A stretch of 64,000 nucleotides of DNA from Chryseobacterium sp. 18061 (GTDB lineage Bacteria > Pseudomonadota > Gammaproteobacteria > Enterobacterales > Enterobacteriaceae). The notes beneath the pieces are model-generated. The model saw nothing but the letters and a program-made list of their open reading frames with translations. It had not been told where the DNA came from and searched no databases. This document shows positions 41,567 through 50,689 of this stretch, piece by piece (within the stretch, counting starts at the first letter, position 1; each line of letters starts with the position of its first letter). The translations under genes and the position numbers were made by a program. Location: the NCBI GenBank assembly GCA_902706205.1, contig CACSKA010000003.1, positions 248,001 to 312,000 on the forward strand, written 5' to 3'.

Positions 41567-41573
41567 TCTAATC

Positions 41574-41593
41574 AGTTACTGCTGTTTCCTTAC
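41574..41593 (+). repeat. dispersed island repeat, copy 5
   Basis: AGTTACTGCTGTTTCCTTAC, one mismatch to the consensus core, seven bases after the stop codon of the 611-codon gene. Confidence 0.8.
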
Positions 41594-41598
41594 GTTTA

Positions 41599-41625
41599 AG
41601 CCCGTGCTAACGGGCTATTCTCTGC
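41599..41625 (+). terminator. terminator after the zinc-ribbon gene
   Basis: Stem AGCCCGT/ACGGGCT, loop GCTA, with a weak T tail (ATTCTCT). Confidence 0.55.
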
Positions 41626-41675
41626 TTGAACATTTGATTGGGATGGGGTCAGGATAGACACACGTTCAGGCAGGT

Positions 41676-41771
41676 AATACACACTTCATCTCTTTGATTT
41701 TGAAGGTGGAGAAGGTATTATTGATGGCCCTGAAATACACAGATTGTACACAAGTAGTGCAATGTGTATTT
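41676..41771. promoter_or_regulatory. candidate integrase arm-type sites near attR
   Basis: AATACAC occurs at 41676-41682 and 41734-41740 and inverted at 41764-41770. The last two form a nine-base inverted repeat AAATACACA/TGTGTATTT. Two more AATACAC copies lie near the left end (35619, 35688). This pattern would suit integrase arm sites; evidence is motif recurrence only. Confidence 0.35.
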
Positions 41772-41803
41772 TGGGGTAATACCTAAATGACTGGTTTTAA
41801 GCG

Positions 41804-41834
41804 AAAAAAAAGCCCATCGTGGGAGATGGGCAAA
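41804..41834. repeat. attR: terminator of rprA
   Basis: Right copy of the 31-bp repeat (eight A, GCCCATCGTGGGAGATGGGC, AAA). It is also the 3' end of the intact rprA gene, so integration kept the sRNA functional. Confidence 0.88.
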
Positions 41835-41909
41835 GACTACACACAGCAATTCGTTGTTTCACTCAGGGGATTTCCATGCTTATAAATCAAGGTGTTGATT
41901 TATAACCGT
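41804..41909 (-). ncRNA. rprA: small regulatory RNA RprA
   Basis: Read on the minus strand this 106-base stretch matches E. coli RprA along its length: 5' ACGGTTATAAATCAA stem-loop (arms TTATAAATCAA/TTGATTTATAA), the rpoS-pairing segment ATGGAAATCCCCTGAGTG, the AACGAATTGCTGTGTGTAG segment, and the terminator hairpin GCCCATC/GATGGGC with T run. RprA activates rpoS translation and controls biofilm genes together with Hfq. It lies beside ydiK as in E. coli. Only the loop of the first hairpin differs from what I recall. It is the insertion target of the island to its left. Confidence 0.93.
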
Positions 41910-41915
41910 GAGCTA

Positions 41916-41958
41916 ATAGTAGGCATGCGGATTTTTTGCGTCGATCAGATTGGTCTTA
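41916..41958 (-). promoter_or_regulatory. rprA promoter with RcsB-like box
   Basis: On the minus strand, -10 TACTAT (41916-41921) lies seven bases before the 5' end, and TAAGACCAATCTGA (41945-41958) resembles the Rcs box consensus TAAGAATATTCCTA just upstream of the -35 position. Rcs activation, known for E. coli rprA, is therefore likely. Confidence 0.65.
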
Positions 41959-42068
41959 ATCGTTAAAAAAAGGTAAAGGATTTGAGAGGCCTGAATGGGT
42001 GTTAGCGGTAATTCTGAGCAGAATAACGGTGCGATGGGGTCACAACGATAAGTAATACTTAAGTATCA

Positions 42069-42095
42069 GGCCCGGAGCAAAGGCGCATCCGGGCC
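42069..42095. repeat. REP-like hairpin downstream of ydiK
   Basis: GGCCCGGA/TCCGGGCC arms with GCAAAGGCGCA between; the minus-strand reading GGCCCGGATGCGCC resembles REP elements. It lies eight bases beyond the ydiK stop codon. Confidence 0.55.
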
Positions 42096-42103
42096 ACGTT
42101 TTA

Positions 42104-43228
42104 TCAATTGCCGAGCTTGTCGTGGCTGGCTTCCAAAGCCTCAAGTTCTTCAAGCACTTCTTCAGCATCGTCTGACGGTGGCGGCACTTCGCGCACCCAG
42201 GCATCAAACAGACGCCAGGACACCGCCAGCAGTACCGGGCCGATGAACAGGCCAATCATGCCAAACGCAATCAGGCCGCCGATAACGCCGGTAAGGATGA
42301 GTATCATCGGCAGGTCTGCGCCCATACGAATCAACATAGGACGAATGAAGTTATCCATGGTACCGACCACGCAGCTCCACACCAGCAGCACGGTGCCCCA
42401 GGTGGTATCGCCGGTCCAGTACAGCCAGATGATAGACGGAATAAGCACCACCAAGGGACCAAGCTGAACCAGACAGGAGAAAATCATCACCACGGTTAGC
42501 AGCGTCGCGTAAGGCACGCCGGAAATTGCCAGGCCGATACCGCCCAGAACCGCCTGTACCAGTGCGGTGACGACCACGCCAAGCGCCACGGCGCGAATGG
42601 CTTGACCCGCCAGCAGCACCGCCGCATCGCCACGTTTAGCCGCCAGACGGGTGGCAAAATAGCGTACGCCGAACGCCACTTTTTCCCCCTGCCAGTACAG
42701 CAGCGCACTGAACAACAGCATCAGACCGCAGTGCATCATAAAGCGGCCAATATGCGCGGCCTGTCCAACGAACCAGGTGGTGGTGGTGCCGATGTATGGG
42801 CGAACCTTCGCCATAATAGCCGAGCCGCCCATGTCCAGCAGGCTGTGCCAGCCAGCGTACAGTTTGCTGCCAACAAGCGGAATGCTGTTCAGCCACCCGA
42901 GATCGGGCAGGGCAATATTGCCCGTGGTGATGGCATGAACCAGCGGACCACTGCCATCGACAAGGCTGTTAACCAGCAGTGCAATCGGAATAACGAACAG
43001 TAAAAACAGCAGCAGCGTCATCACCAACACCGCAAGTGAGCGGCGGCCAAACAGCAAACGCTGGAGTTTTAGCAACAGCGGCCAGGTAGCGATAACGATT
43101 GTCGCGGCCCACGCAAACCCCAGAACGAAGGGTCGTACTATCCATAAACAGGCCACGATCATGAGCGCTAAAAACAGCACCGACAGCAGAATTTGCGGTA
43201 TATCACGGGGCCGATGAAGGGTTGTCAT
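42104..43228 (-). CDS. ydiK: AI-2E transporter family protein YdiK
   Basis: Inner-membrane protein of the AI-2E (UPF0118) family; substrate not established. 374 residues against 370 in E. coli with strong match (RPYIGTTTTWFVGQAAHIGRF, QAVLGGIGLAISGVPYATLL, FGMIGLFIGPVLLAVSWRL). About eight hydrophobic segments and an acidic cytoplasmic tail (EEVLEELEALEA). Neighbour of rprA as in E. coli. Confidence 0.93.
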   Translation of the reverse strand: MTTLHRPRDIPQILLSVLFLALMIVACLWIVRPFVLGFAWAATIVIATWPLLLKLQRLLFGRRSLAVLVMTLLLFLLFVIPIALLVNSLVDGSGPLVHAITTGNIALPDLGWLNSIPLVGSKLYAGWHSLLDMGGSAIMAKVRPYIGTTTTWFVGQAAHIGRFMMHCGLMLLFSALLYWQGEKVAFGVRYFATRLAAKRGDAAVLLAGQAIRAVALGVVVTALVQAVLGGIGLAISGVPYATLLTVVMIFSCLVQLGPLVVLIPSIIWLYWTGDTTWGTVLLVWSCVVGTMDNFIRPMLIRMGADLPMILILTGVIGGLIAFGMIGLFIGPVLLAVSWRLFDAWVREVPPPSDDAEEVLEELEALEASHDKLGN

Positions 43229-43272
43229 ACGTTTTGTACCTTAGTAGTTGCGCCCTAAAGAGGCGCAGATGA

Positions 43273-43399
43273 TATACCCGTCATACTTCAAGTTACAGAT
43301 GTGTTGGCTTTCCTCGTTCACCTCATTTACTTACTTGTGTAAGCTCCTGGGGATTCACTGTGTCGCTGTCTGCCTGTAACGTGAACTGTTTTGGGTATA
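43273..43399. repeat. ERIC element, first of a pair
   Basis: About 127 bases starting TATACCCGTCATACTTCAAG and ending TTTTGGGTATA, with the diagnostic core TGTAAGCTCCTGGGGATTCA. Lies in the divergent ydiK-ydiJ region. Confidence 0.9.
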
Positions 43400-43514
43400 A
43401 ATCCATTTACTGATAATAATATCAACAATTTCGTTTCCATGTTCGGCCCGAAAACCAATAAGCTGATCCGTGAAAAATGTGATACAACGTTTAGGCAATA
43501 CGCAAACGATAAAC
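43400..43514 (+). other. spacer between two ERIC elements, ydiK-ydiJ intergenic
   Basis: 115 AT-rich bases with no convincing gene. It may contain the ydiJ promoter, separated from the gene by the second ERIC. Confidence 0.4.
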
Positions 43515-43638
43515 ATACCCTTCATACTTCAAGCTGCATCGGTGTTGGCTGCGTTCACTTTCCCGAATCACTTACTTATGTAAGCTCATCGGGCTAGCTC
43601 TGTTGCCGCCTGGATGCAACTCGAATTCTTTTGGGTAA
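43515..43638. repeat. ERIC element, second of a pair
   Basis: About 124 bases, ATACCCTTCATACTTCAAGC to TTTTGGGTA, core ATGTAAGCTCATCGGGCTAG, same orientation as the first and more diverged. Ends 40 bases before ydiJ. Confidence 0.88.
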
Positions 43639-43678
43639 AAACCGTCCAACACAACTTAGTCAGGCAGGGTCAAGCGTC

Positions 43679-46600
43679 ATGATCCCACAGATTTCTCAGG
43701 CACCCGGCGTTGTTCAGCTGGTGCTGAATTTTTTGCAGGCACTGGAGCAACAAGGTTTTACCGGCGATACTGCCACCCGTTATGCCGACAGGCTGACGAT
43801 GGCGACCGATAACAGCATATATCAGCTCCTCCCCGATGCCGTGGTTTTCCCCCGTTCAACCGCAGATGTCGCGCTGCTTTCACGCATTGCCGATGAAGAG
43901 CGTTTCCATTCGCTGGTCTTCACACCTCGCGGCGGCGGGACGGGTACCAACGGCCAGTCGCTGAACCAGGGCATTGTCATTGATATGTCCCGCCATATGA
44001 ATCGCATCATTGAAATCAATCCCGAAGAGGGTTGGGTGCGGGTAGAAGCGGGCGTCATCAAAGATCAACTTAATCAGTTTCTGAAACCTTACGGGTATTT
44101 TTTCGCACCTGAACTGTCAACCAGCAATCGCGCCACGCTTGGCGGGATGATCAACACCGATGCGTCCGGACAAGGATCAATGGTGTATGGCAAAACCTCT
44201 GACCACGTGCTGGGCGTGCGGGCAGTGTTACTGGGTGGCGATATTCTTGATACGCAGCCGGTGCCGGTGCTGCTGGCGGAAACACTGGCCAAAGAGCAGT
44301 CGGCGAGCGGGCGCATTTACCGCACGGTGTATGAGCGCTGCAAAGAAAATCGTCAGCTGATTATCGACAGCTTCCCAAAACTGAACCGCTTCCTCACCGG
44401 TTACGATTTGCGTCATGTCTTCAATGACGACATGACCGAGTTTGACCTGACACGCGTGTTGACCGGGTCGGAAGGCACGCTGGCATTCATCACCGAAGCA
44501 CGCCTGGATATCACGCGCCTGCCAAAAGTGCGTCGTCTGGTGAACGTCAAATATGATTCCTTCGATTCGGCGCTGCGTAATGCGCCGTTTATGGTCGATG
44601 CGCGCGCGATGTCGGTGGAAACCGTCGATTCAAAAGTGCTGAATCTGGCGCGGGAAGATATCGTCTGGCACTCCGTCAACGAACTCATTACCGACGTGCC
44701 GGAAAAAGAGATGCTCGGCCTGAATATCGTGGAATTTGCCGGTGATGATGAAGAACTGATCGCAGGCCAGGTGAGTGCGCTGTGTCAGCGTCTTGATGCG
44801 CTGATCGCCGCAGGCGAGGGTGGCGTAATCGGCTGGCAGCTTTGCAATGAACTGGACGGTATCGAGCGAATTTATGCGATGCGTAAAAAAGCGGTTGGCC
44901 TGCTTGGCAATGCCAAAGGCGCTGCCAAACCGATTCCGTTTGCCGAAGACACCTGCGTGCCGCCGGAGCATTTGGCGGATTACATCGTCGAATTCCGTGC
45001 GTTGCTCGATGGGCATGGCCTCAGCTACGGTATGTTTGGTCACGTTGATGCGGGCGTGCTGCACGTGCGCCCGGCACTGGACATGTGCGACCCGCAGCAG
45101 GAAATCCTGATGAAGCAGATTTCCGATGACGTCGTCGCGCTGACGGCAAAATACGGAGGTCTGCTGTGGGGTGAACACGGCAAAGGTTTCCGCGCGGAAT
45201 ATAGCCCGGCATTCTTTGGCGACATCCTGTACGGCGAGCTGCGCAAAGTAAAGGCGGCATTCGACCCGAATAACCGTCTTAATCCAGGGAAAATATGTCC
45301 GCCGGAAGGGGTGGATGCGCCGATGATGCAAGTCGATGCGGTCAAACGCGGTACCTTCGACCGTCAAATCCCGATTTCGGTGCGTACCTCCTGGCGCGGT
45401 GCGATGGAGTGTAACGGCAACGGCTTGTGCTTTAACTTCGATGTGAACAGCCCGATGTGCCCGTCGATGAAAATCACCAGTAACCGAATGCATTCGCCAA
45501 AAGGGCGCGCCACGCTGGTGCGTGAATGGCTGCGTTTGTTGGCGGATCGCGGTATTGATCCGCTCAAGCTTGAAAAAGATCTGCCGGAAAAACGCGCCAG
45601 CCTGCGGGGCCTGATAGAGCGGACGCGCAACAGCTGGCATGCCAATAAAGGCGAATATGATTTCTCGCACGAAGTGAAAGAGGCGATGTCCGGCTGTCTG
45701 GCCTGCAAAGCTTGTTCAACGCAGTGCCCGATCAAAATCGACGTGCCGGATTTCCGTTCGCGCTTCCTGCAGCTGTATCACACCCGCTATTTGCGCCCGA
45801 TGCGCGATCACGTGGTCGCCACGGTCGAAAGCTATGCGCCATTGATGGCGCGCGCGCCGAAAACGTTCAACTTCTTTATCAGCCAGTCGTGGGTGAAAAG
45901 TTTGTCGAAGAAGCACATCGGCATGATTGATCTGCCGCTGCTGTCGACGCCGTCGCTGCAGCAGCAAATGGTGGGACATCGCTCGGCGAATCTGACTCTC
46001 GAACAGCTTGAAGCGTTGAGCCAGGAACAAAAAGCGACAATGGTGCTGGTGGTGCAGGATCCGTTCACCAGCTACTACGACGCGCAGGTGGTGGCAGATT
46101 TCGTCCGGCTGGTGGAACGCGTCGGCTATCAGCCGGTGGTACTGCCGTTCTCACCGAACGGTAAAGCGCAGCACATTAAAGGCTTCCTGGCGCGTTTTGC
46201 GAAAACGGCGCAGAAAACGGCCGATTTCCTCAACCGTGTGGCGCAGCTCGAGATGCCGATGGTGGGCGTCGATCCGGCGCTGGTGCTGTGCTATCGCGAC
46301 GAATACAAGCAAACGCTCGGCGAAAAACGCGGGGATTTCCAGGTTCAGCTGGTGCATGAGTGGTTGCCGAAAGCGCTGGAAAACACCGAAATGCGTGACG
46401 TCAGCGGTGAGGCCTGGTATCTGTTCGGTCATTGCACTGAAGTGACCGCCTTGCCGATGGCACCCAAACAGTGGGCGTCTATTTTCGCGCGTTTTGGCGC
46501 AAAGCTGGAAAGCGTCAACGTGGGCTGCTGTGGCATGGCCGGAACCTATGGTCATGAAGTGAAGAATCACGCTAACTCATTGGGCATTTATGCGCTGTCG

Positions 46601-46735
46601 TGGCAACAGGCGATGCAACGCCTGCCTCGCAACCGCTGTCTGGCCACGGGATATTCCTGTCGCAGCCAAGTGAAGCGCGTTGAGGGCAGCGGCGTGCGCC
46701 ATCCGTTGCAGGCTTTACTGGAGATTATGGGATGA
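43679..46735 (+). CDS. ydiJ: FAD/iron-sulfur dehydrogenase YdiJ (D-2-hydroxyglutarate type)
   Basis: 1018 residues, the E. coli length, from [14 protein letters not shown]; a longer reading starting in the ERIC element was rejected. N-terminal FAD-binding PCMH domain ([37 protein letters not shown]), FAD-linked oxidase C-domain ([28 protein letters not shown]), then a ferredoxin-type cluster motif [12 protein letters not shown] and a CCG-type domain ([12 protein letters not shown]). E. coli YdiJ oxidises D-2-hydroxyglutarate. Overlaps menI by four bases. Confidence 0.95.
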   Translation: MIPQISQAPGVVQLVLNFLQALEQQGFTGDTATRYADRLTMATDNSIYQLLPDAVVFPRSTADVALLSRIADEERFHSLVFTPRGGGTGTNGQSLNQGIVIDMSRHMNRIIEINPEEGWVRVEAGVIKDQLNQFLKPYGYFFAPELSTSNRATLGGMINTDASGQGSMVYGKTSDHVLGVRAVLLGGDILDTQPVPVLLAETLAKEQSASGRIYRTVYERCKENRQLIIDSFPKLNRFLTGYDLRHVFNDDMTEFDLTRVLTGSEGTLAFITEARLDITRLPKVRRLVNVKYDSFDSALRNAPFMVDARAMSVETVDSKVLNLAREDIVWHSVNELITDVPEKEMLGLNIVEFAGDDEELIAGQVSALCQRLDALIAAGEGGVIGWQLCNELDGIERIYAMRKKAVGLLGNAKGAAKPIPFAEDTCVPPEHLADYIVEFRALLDGHGLSYGMFGHVDAGVLHVRPALDMCDPQQEILMKQISDDVVALTAKYGGLLWGEHGKGFRAEYSPAFFGDILYGELRKVKAAFDPNNRLNPGKICPPEGVDAPMMQVDAVKRGTFDRQIPISVRTSWRGAMECNGNGLCFNFDVNSPMCPSMKITSNRMHSPKGRATLVREWLRLLADRGIDPLKLEKDLPEKRASLRGLIERTRNSWHANKGEYDFSHEVKEAMSGCLACKACSTQCPIKIDVPDFRSRFLQLYHTRYLRPMRDHVVATVESYAPLMARAPKTFNFFISQSWVKSLSKKHIGMIDLPLLSTPSLQQQMVGHRSANLTLEQLEALSQEQKATMVLVVQDPFTSYYDAQVVADFVRLVERVGYQPVVLPFSPNGKAQHIKGFLARFAKTAQKTADFLNRVAQLEMPMVGVDPALVLCYRDEYKQTLGEKRGDFQVQLVHEWLPKALENTEMRDVSGEAWYLFGHCTEVTALPMAPKQWASIFARFGAKLESVNVGCCGMAGTYGHEVKNHANSLGIYALSWQQAMQRLPRNRCLATGYSCRSQVKRVEGSGVRHPLQALLEIMG

Positions 46736-47142
46736 TCTGGAAACGTAGCACGACGCTGGATGCGCTCAATGCGATGGGCGAGGGTAACATGGTTGGCCTG
46801 CTGGATATTCGCTTTGAGCGTCTGACCGACGATAGCCTGGAAGCCACCATGCCGGTGGACAGCCGAACGCATCAACCCTTTGGCCTGCTGCACGGTGGTG
46901 CGTCGGTGGTGCTGGCCGAAACGCTGGGATCTGTGGCGGGTTATCTTTGTACTGAAGGCGATGAGAAAGTGGTAGGGGTGGAGGTTAACGCCAATCACCT
47001 GCGCGCCGTACGGAGCGGAAGGGTGCGCGGCGTCTGTAAAGCGCTGCATGCCGGACGGCGTCATCAGGTCTGGCAGATAGAGATCTTCGATGAGTACGGC
47101 AAATTGTGCTGCTCTTCCCGACTCACCACCGCGGTGGTTTAG
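46732..47142 (+). CDS. menI: 1,4-dihydroxy-2-naphthoyl-CoA hydrolase
   Basis: Hot-dog-fold thioesterase of menaquinone synthesis (E. coli YdiI). 136 residues. Motif [20 protein letters not shown] carries the catalytic Glu region; C-terminal [18 protein letters not shown]. The ATG overlaps the ydiJ stop codon, so the two are co-translated. A 12-base-stem terminator follows. Confidence 0.95.
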   Translation: MIWKRSTTLDALNAMGEGNMVGLLDIRFERLTDDSLEATMPVDSRTHQPFGLLHGGASVVLAETLGSVAGYLCTEGDEKVVGVEVNANHLRAVRSGRVRGVCKALHAGRRHQVWQIEIFDEYGKLCCSSRLTTAVV

Positions 47143-47162
47143 AATTATTGAACGAAAAGCGA

Positions 47163-47200
47163 GCAGAAAAGCACTCAGTCCCGGTGCTTTTCTGCCTTAT
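47163..47200 (+). terminator. menI terminator
   Basis: Perfect 12-base stem GCAGAAAAGCAC/GTGCTTTTCTGC with CTTATTT tail. Confidence 0.8.
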
Positions 47201-47559
47201 TTCTGGCGAATTGATTCAATAACCGACACTCTTCGAATTAATGATAAGAATTGCTGACGTTTATTGTGCTCAACCATAAGAATGGTCCCGTTTTATTCCT
47301 GCGCTATTAACTGTAGCTTCAGATTAATTCACTATCTTTTTCCAGACAGATGTTGCATCCTCATCGGAGCACTTGCCTGCATCCCACGGAAGCCACTTTT
47401 GTCTCTATTCTGGATTCACTTTGCAAAGAGACTTTTGGCGCTTCGGTTAAAACTGGCTTTTAATCGACGTGAAAATTCACAACGTATCGCCTAAAGATTG
47501 ATGATTTTCTTCGTTTTTTCCTTATGCGTTACTGGTTCACATGCTTACAGGAATTAACG
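47201..47559 (+). promoter_or_regulatory. long AT-rich leader region of the lpxP-like gene
   Basis: 359 bases with no convincing gene. Only short ORFs occur (one of 76 codons, not protein-like). It presumably holds the promoter and a long 5' leader of the acyltransferase gene. Confidence 0.4.
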
Positions 47560-48474
47560 ATGGCAAAAGCCTTCGACAAAACGCTACTGCACCCTCGCAA
47601 CGGGTTAACCTGGTTTGGTTTAGGTGTGCTGTGGCTGCTAGTCCAACTTCCCTATCCGCTGCTGTATATTATCGGGTCTTCTCTCGGCCGCGCCGCGCGT
47701 CCATTTTTGAAAAGAAGAGAAAAGATTGCGTCAACAAATTTAACACTTTGTTTCCCGGATATGACCGCCGAAGCAAAAGAGAAATTAATTGAGCAGAACT
47801 TTATTTCTCTCGGAATGGGTTTAATTGAAACCGGTATGGCCTGGTTCTGGAGCGATGCCCGGGTAAAAAAATGGTTTGATGTAGAAGGCTACGAAAACCT
47901 GACCAAAGCGCTTGAAAACAAAAAAGGGGTTATGGTGGTCGGCGTGCATTTCATGTCGCTGGAGCTTGGTGGCAGAACGATGGGTCTGTGCCGTCCAATG
48001 ATGGCAACCTACCGTCCACATAACAGCAAATTGATGGAGTGGGTGCAGACCAAAGGGCGCCTGCGTTCCAATAAAGCGATGATCGACCGCCGTAATCTGC
48101 GTGGACTGGTGAGCGCGCTGAAAGCCGGGGAAGCGGTCTGGTTCGCCCCGGATCAGGATTACGGCCCGAAAGGCAGCACCTTCGCGCCGTTCTTTAACGT
48201 CCCGGAGGCGGCGACCACCAACGGTACGTTTGTGCTTCAACGCTTATCAGGTTCCGCTCTGCTGACCATCACCATGGTGCGTAAAGCCAATAATCGGGGT
48301 TACAGTCTTTACATCAGTGAAGCACTGACCGATTACCCGACCGAAGACGAATTCAAGGCCGCGAGCTATATGAACAAGGTTATCGAGAAAGAGATCCTGC
48401 GCGCGCCAGAGCAGTATTTATGGGTGCATCGTCGCTTCAAAACGCGCCCGGTCGGACAGGCGTCGCTCTACTAA
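47560..48474 (+). CDS. LpxP/LpxL-family lipid A acyltransferase
   Basis: 304 residues, inner membrane, transfers a secondary acyl chain to Kdo2-lipid IVA. From MAKAFDKTLLHPRNGLTWF with AGGAAT upstream. One N-terminal membrane helix, acyltransferase motif VGVHFMSLELGGR (HX4E), MATYRPHNSKLMEWVQTKGR, VWFAPDQDYGPKGSTFAPFF, and C-terminal HRRFKTRPVG. These segments are closer to E. coli LpxP (cold-induced palmitoleoyl transferase) than LpxL. In E. coli a small gene, ydiH, lies here; this may be a second lpxP-like copy. Confidence 0.88.
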   Translation: MAKAFDKTLLHPRNGLTWFGLGVLWLLVQLPYPLLYIIGSSLGRAARPFLKRREKIASTNLTLCFPDMTAEAKEKLIEQNFISLGMGLIETGMAWFWSDARVKKWFDVEGYENLTKALENKKGVMVVGVHFMSLELGGRTMGLCRPMMATYRPHNSKLMEWVQTKGRLRSNKAMIDRRNLRGLVSALKAGEAVWFAPDQDYGPKGSTFAPFFNVPEAATTNGTFVLQRLSGSALLTITMVRKANNRGYSLYISEALTDYPTEDEFKAASYMNKVIEKEILRAPEQYLWVHRRFKTRPVGQASLY

Positions 48475-48491
48475 CGAACCTATTTTTTATG

Positions 48492-48527
48492 ACAGCCCCG
48501 TGTGCATTCGCCACGGGGCTTTTTTAT
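48492..48527 (+). terminator. terminator after the lpxP-like gene
   Basis: Stem AGCCCCGTG/CACGGGGCT followed by TTTTTATT. Confidence 0.88.
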
Positions 48528-48680
48528 TGTCGCCGCAGACAGCAATTCCTATCTCATAAATAGGTATTTTCTTTACATCTTTTCATTGCCGCAATTTTTC
48601 TCCGCCGTTGAAGTTAAAGCATTTATTTTTCAATGCATTGAACATTTCCCGATAGCCCTGTCCAGTCTGCGCACAGGGTC

Positions 48681-48745
48681 TATGCTTAGTAAAAGCCCTC
48701 TGTTGGAGGCATTCCGCTGAAAGCCCCTGCTGACAAGGGGTTGAA
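48681..48745 (-). ncRNA. candidate small RNA divergent from sufA (RydB-like position)
   Basis: On the minus strand, two successive hairpins (CCCCTTG..CAGGGG, then GCCTCCAACAGAGGGC) end in TTTT, about 65 bases long, right beside the Fur box. E. coli has the 67-base sRNA RydB upstream of sufA. I cannot confirm sequence identity from memory; the call rests on structure and place. Confidence 0.4.
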
Positions 48746-48763
48746 GTGATAATCATTATCACT
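48745..48763 (+). promoter_or_regulatory. Fur box of the suf operon
   Basis: AGTGATAATCATTATCACT is a near-perfect palindrome fitting the Fur consensus, 45 bases before sufA. Iron repression is expected; in E. coli IscR, OxyR and IHF also act here, but their sites were not resolved. Confidence 0.85.
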
Positions 48764-48808
48764 AACATGGAGGGATGCCCTGATGGCTTCAACGTATAAG
48801 GTGGACCT

Positions 48809-49183
48809 ATGGAATTGCATTCAGAAACCTTCAACCCGGCTGATTTTTCCTGGCGCGGAATCAGTATGACGCCCGCTGCGGCGGCGCATGTGTGCGATCT
48901 GGCAATCAAGCAGGGCGTACAGGGGATCCGTTTGGGAGTGAAAACCTCCGGCTGTGCGGGTTTTGCTTACGTACTGGATACCGTCACCGAACCGAAAGCG
49001 GACGATCTACTGTTCGAGTCTGACGGCGCGAAGCTGTGGGTGTCGTTACAGGCGATGCCTTTTATCGACGGCACGGAAGTGGATTATGTGCGCGAAGGCC
49101 TAAATCAGATCTTTAAGTTTCACAACCCGAAAGCCCAGCATGAATGTGGCTGTGGTGAAAGTTTTGGGGTTCAGGCGGAGTAA
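48809..49183 (+). CDS. sufA: Fe-S cluster assembly scaffold/carrier SufA
   Basis: A-type Fe-S carrier. 124 residues (E. coli 122). Three cluster Cys: TSGCAGFAY and the C-terminal HECGCGESF. First gene of sufABCDSE, the iron-limitation and oxidative-stress Fe-S pathway. Two bases before sufB. Confidence 0.97.
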   Translation: MELHSETFNPADFSWRGISMTPAAAAHVCDLAIKQGVQGIRLGVKTSGCAGFAYVLDTVTEPKADDLLFESDGAKLWVSLQAMPFIDGTEVDYVREGLNQIFKFHNPKAQHECGCGESFGVQAE

Positions 49184-49185
49184 TT

Positions 49186-50673
49186 ATGTCACGTAATATT
49201 GAAGCAACTGACGATGTCAAAACCTGGGCCGGTGGTCAGCTCAATTATAAAGAAGGGTTCTTTACCCACCTGCAGACCGACGAACTGGCGAAAGGGATCA
49301 GCGAAGAGGTAGTGCGGGCCATTTCTGCCAAACGCAACGAGCCAGAGTGGATGCTCGAATTTCGGCTGAACGCGTTTCGTGCGTGGCTCGAAATGGAAGA
49401 GCCGCACTGGCTGAAAGCGCATTACGACAAACTGAACTATCAGGATTACAGCTACTACTCAGCACCCTCCTGCGGTAACTGCGATGAAACCTGTGTCTCA
49501 GAACCGGGTGCGGTTCAGCAAACCGGGGCCAATGCGTTCCTGAGTCAGGAAGTCGAAGATGCGTTTAGCCTGCTCGGTGTGCCGGTACGTGAAGGTCGTG
49601 AGGTAGCGGTCGATGCGATCTTCGACTCCGTCTCTGTCGCCACTACCTACCGCGAAAAACTGGGCGAGCAGGGCATTATTTTCTGTTCGTTCGGCGAGGC
49701 TATCCATGACTATCCCGAACTGGTGCAGAAATATCTTGGCACCGTGGTGCCAGGCAATGATAACTTCTTTGCCGCGCTGAACGCCGCGGTCGCCTCTGAT
49801 GGCACTTTTATTTATGTGCCGAAAGGCGTGCGCTGCCCGATGGAATTGTCGACCTATTTCCGCATAAACGCCGAAAAAACTGGCCAGTTCGAGCGCACAA
49901 TTTTGGTGGCCGATGAAGGCAGCTACGTGAGCTATATCGAAGGCTGCTCGGCCCCGGTGCGCGACAGCTACCAGCTACACGCCGCAGTGGTGGAAGTGAT
50001 TATCCACAAAGATGCGGAAGTGAAATATTCCACAGTGCAGAACTGGTTCCCGGGCGATAACAACACCGGCGGCATTCTGAACTTCGTTACCAAACGTGCG
50101 CTGTGCGAAGGTGAAAATAGCAAAATGTCATGGACCCAGTCAGAAACCGGCTCGGCCATTACCTGGAAATACCCTAGCTGTATTTTGCGCGGGGATAATT
50201 CCATCGGTGAGTTCTTCTCGGTGGCGCTGACCGCAGGACATCAGCAGGCCGACACCGGCACCAAGATGATTCACATCGGCAAAAACACCAAATCGACCAT
50301 TATCTCGAAAGGGATCTCTGCCGGACACAGCCAGAACAGCTATCGCGGTTTGGTCAAAATCATGCCGACGGCGACCAACGCGCGTAACTTCACCCAGTGT
50401 GACTCGATGCTGATTGGCCCGGACAGCGGAGCGCATACCTTCCCGTACGTCGAATGTCGCAACAACACCGCTCAGCTTGAGCACGAGGCCACGACCTCGC
50501 GCATTGGTGAAGATCAGCTTTTCTACTGCTTGCAACGCGGTATCAGCGAAGACGACGCGATTTCAATGATCGTTAACGGTTTCTGTAAGGACGTTTTCTC
50601 AGAGCTGCCGCTGGAGTTTGCGGTCGAAGCACAAAAATTGCTGGCGATAAGCCTCGAACACAGCGTCGGTTAA
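49186..50673 (+). CDS. sufB: Fe-S cluster scaffold SufB
   Basis: 495 residues as in E. coli. Core of the SufBC2D scaffold. Features: [18 protein letters not shown] in the N-terminal part, beta-helix core, and the C-terminal [29 protein letters not shown] containing the Cys and Glu implicated in cluster assembly. Confidence 0.98.
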   Translation: MSRNIEATDDVKTWAGGQLNYKEGFFTHLQTDELAKGISEEVVRAISAKRNEPEWMLEFRLNAFRAWLEMEEPHWLKAHYDKLNYQDYSYYSAPSCGNCDETCVSEPGAVQQTGANAFLSQEVEDAFSLLGVPVREGREVAVDAIFDSVSVATTYREKLGEQGIIFCSFGEAIHDYPELVQKYLGTVVPGNDNFFAALNAAVASDGTFIYVPKGVRCPMELSTYFRINAEKTGQFERTILVADEGSYVSYIEGCSAPVRDSYQLHAAVVEVIIHKDAEVKYSTVQNWFPGDNNTGGILNFVTKRALCEGENSKMSWTQSETGSAITWKYPSCILRGDNSIGEFFSVALTAGHQQADTGTKMIHIGKNTKSTIISKGISAGHSQNSYRGLVKIMPTATNARNFTQCDSMLIGPDSGAHTFPYVECRNNTAQLEHEATTSRIGEDQLFYCLQRGISEDDAISMIVNGFCKDVFSELPLEFAVEAQKLLAISLEHSVG

Positions 50674-50689
50674 GGATTAAGGGACACCC

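Larger units (their letters stand above)
35490..41834 (+). mobile_element. integrative genomic island inserted at the 3' end of rprA
   Basis: About 6.3 kb between two copies of a 31-bp direct repeat. It carries a tyrosine integrase at the left end, two minus-strand envelope genes, a serine recombinase, a small HTH gene and a large zinc-ribbon gene. Its base composition looks lower in GC than the flanking genes, and none of its genes belongs to the E. coli order here. The right repeat is the terminator of rprA; the left is the duplicate left by integration. No replication, capsid or conjugation genes are seen, so it is a small integrative element, satellite or remnant. Confidence 0.85.

Noticed and set aside
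41880..41905. Perfect 11-base inverted repeat TTATAAATCAA/TTGATTTATAA as an unknown element
   Set aside because: It is the 5' stem-loop of RprA.
43631..43678. Upstream start of ydiJ
   Set aside because: It begins inside an ERIC element and adds residues absent from E. coli YdiJ; ATG 43679 gives 1018 residues.
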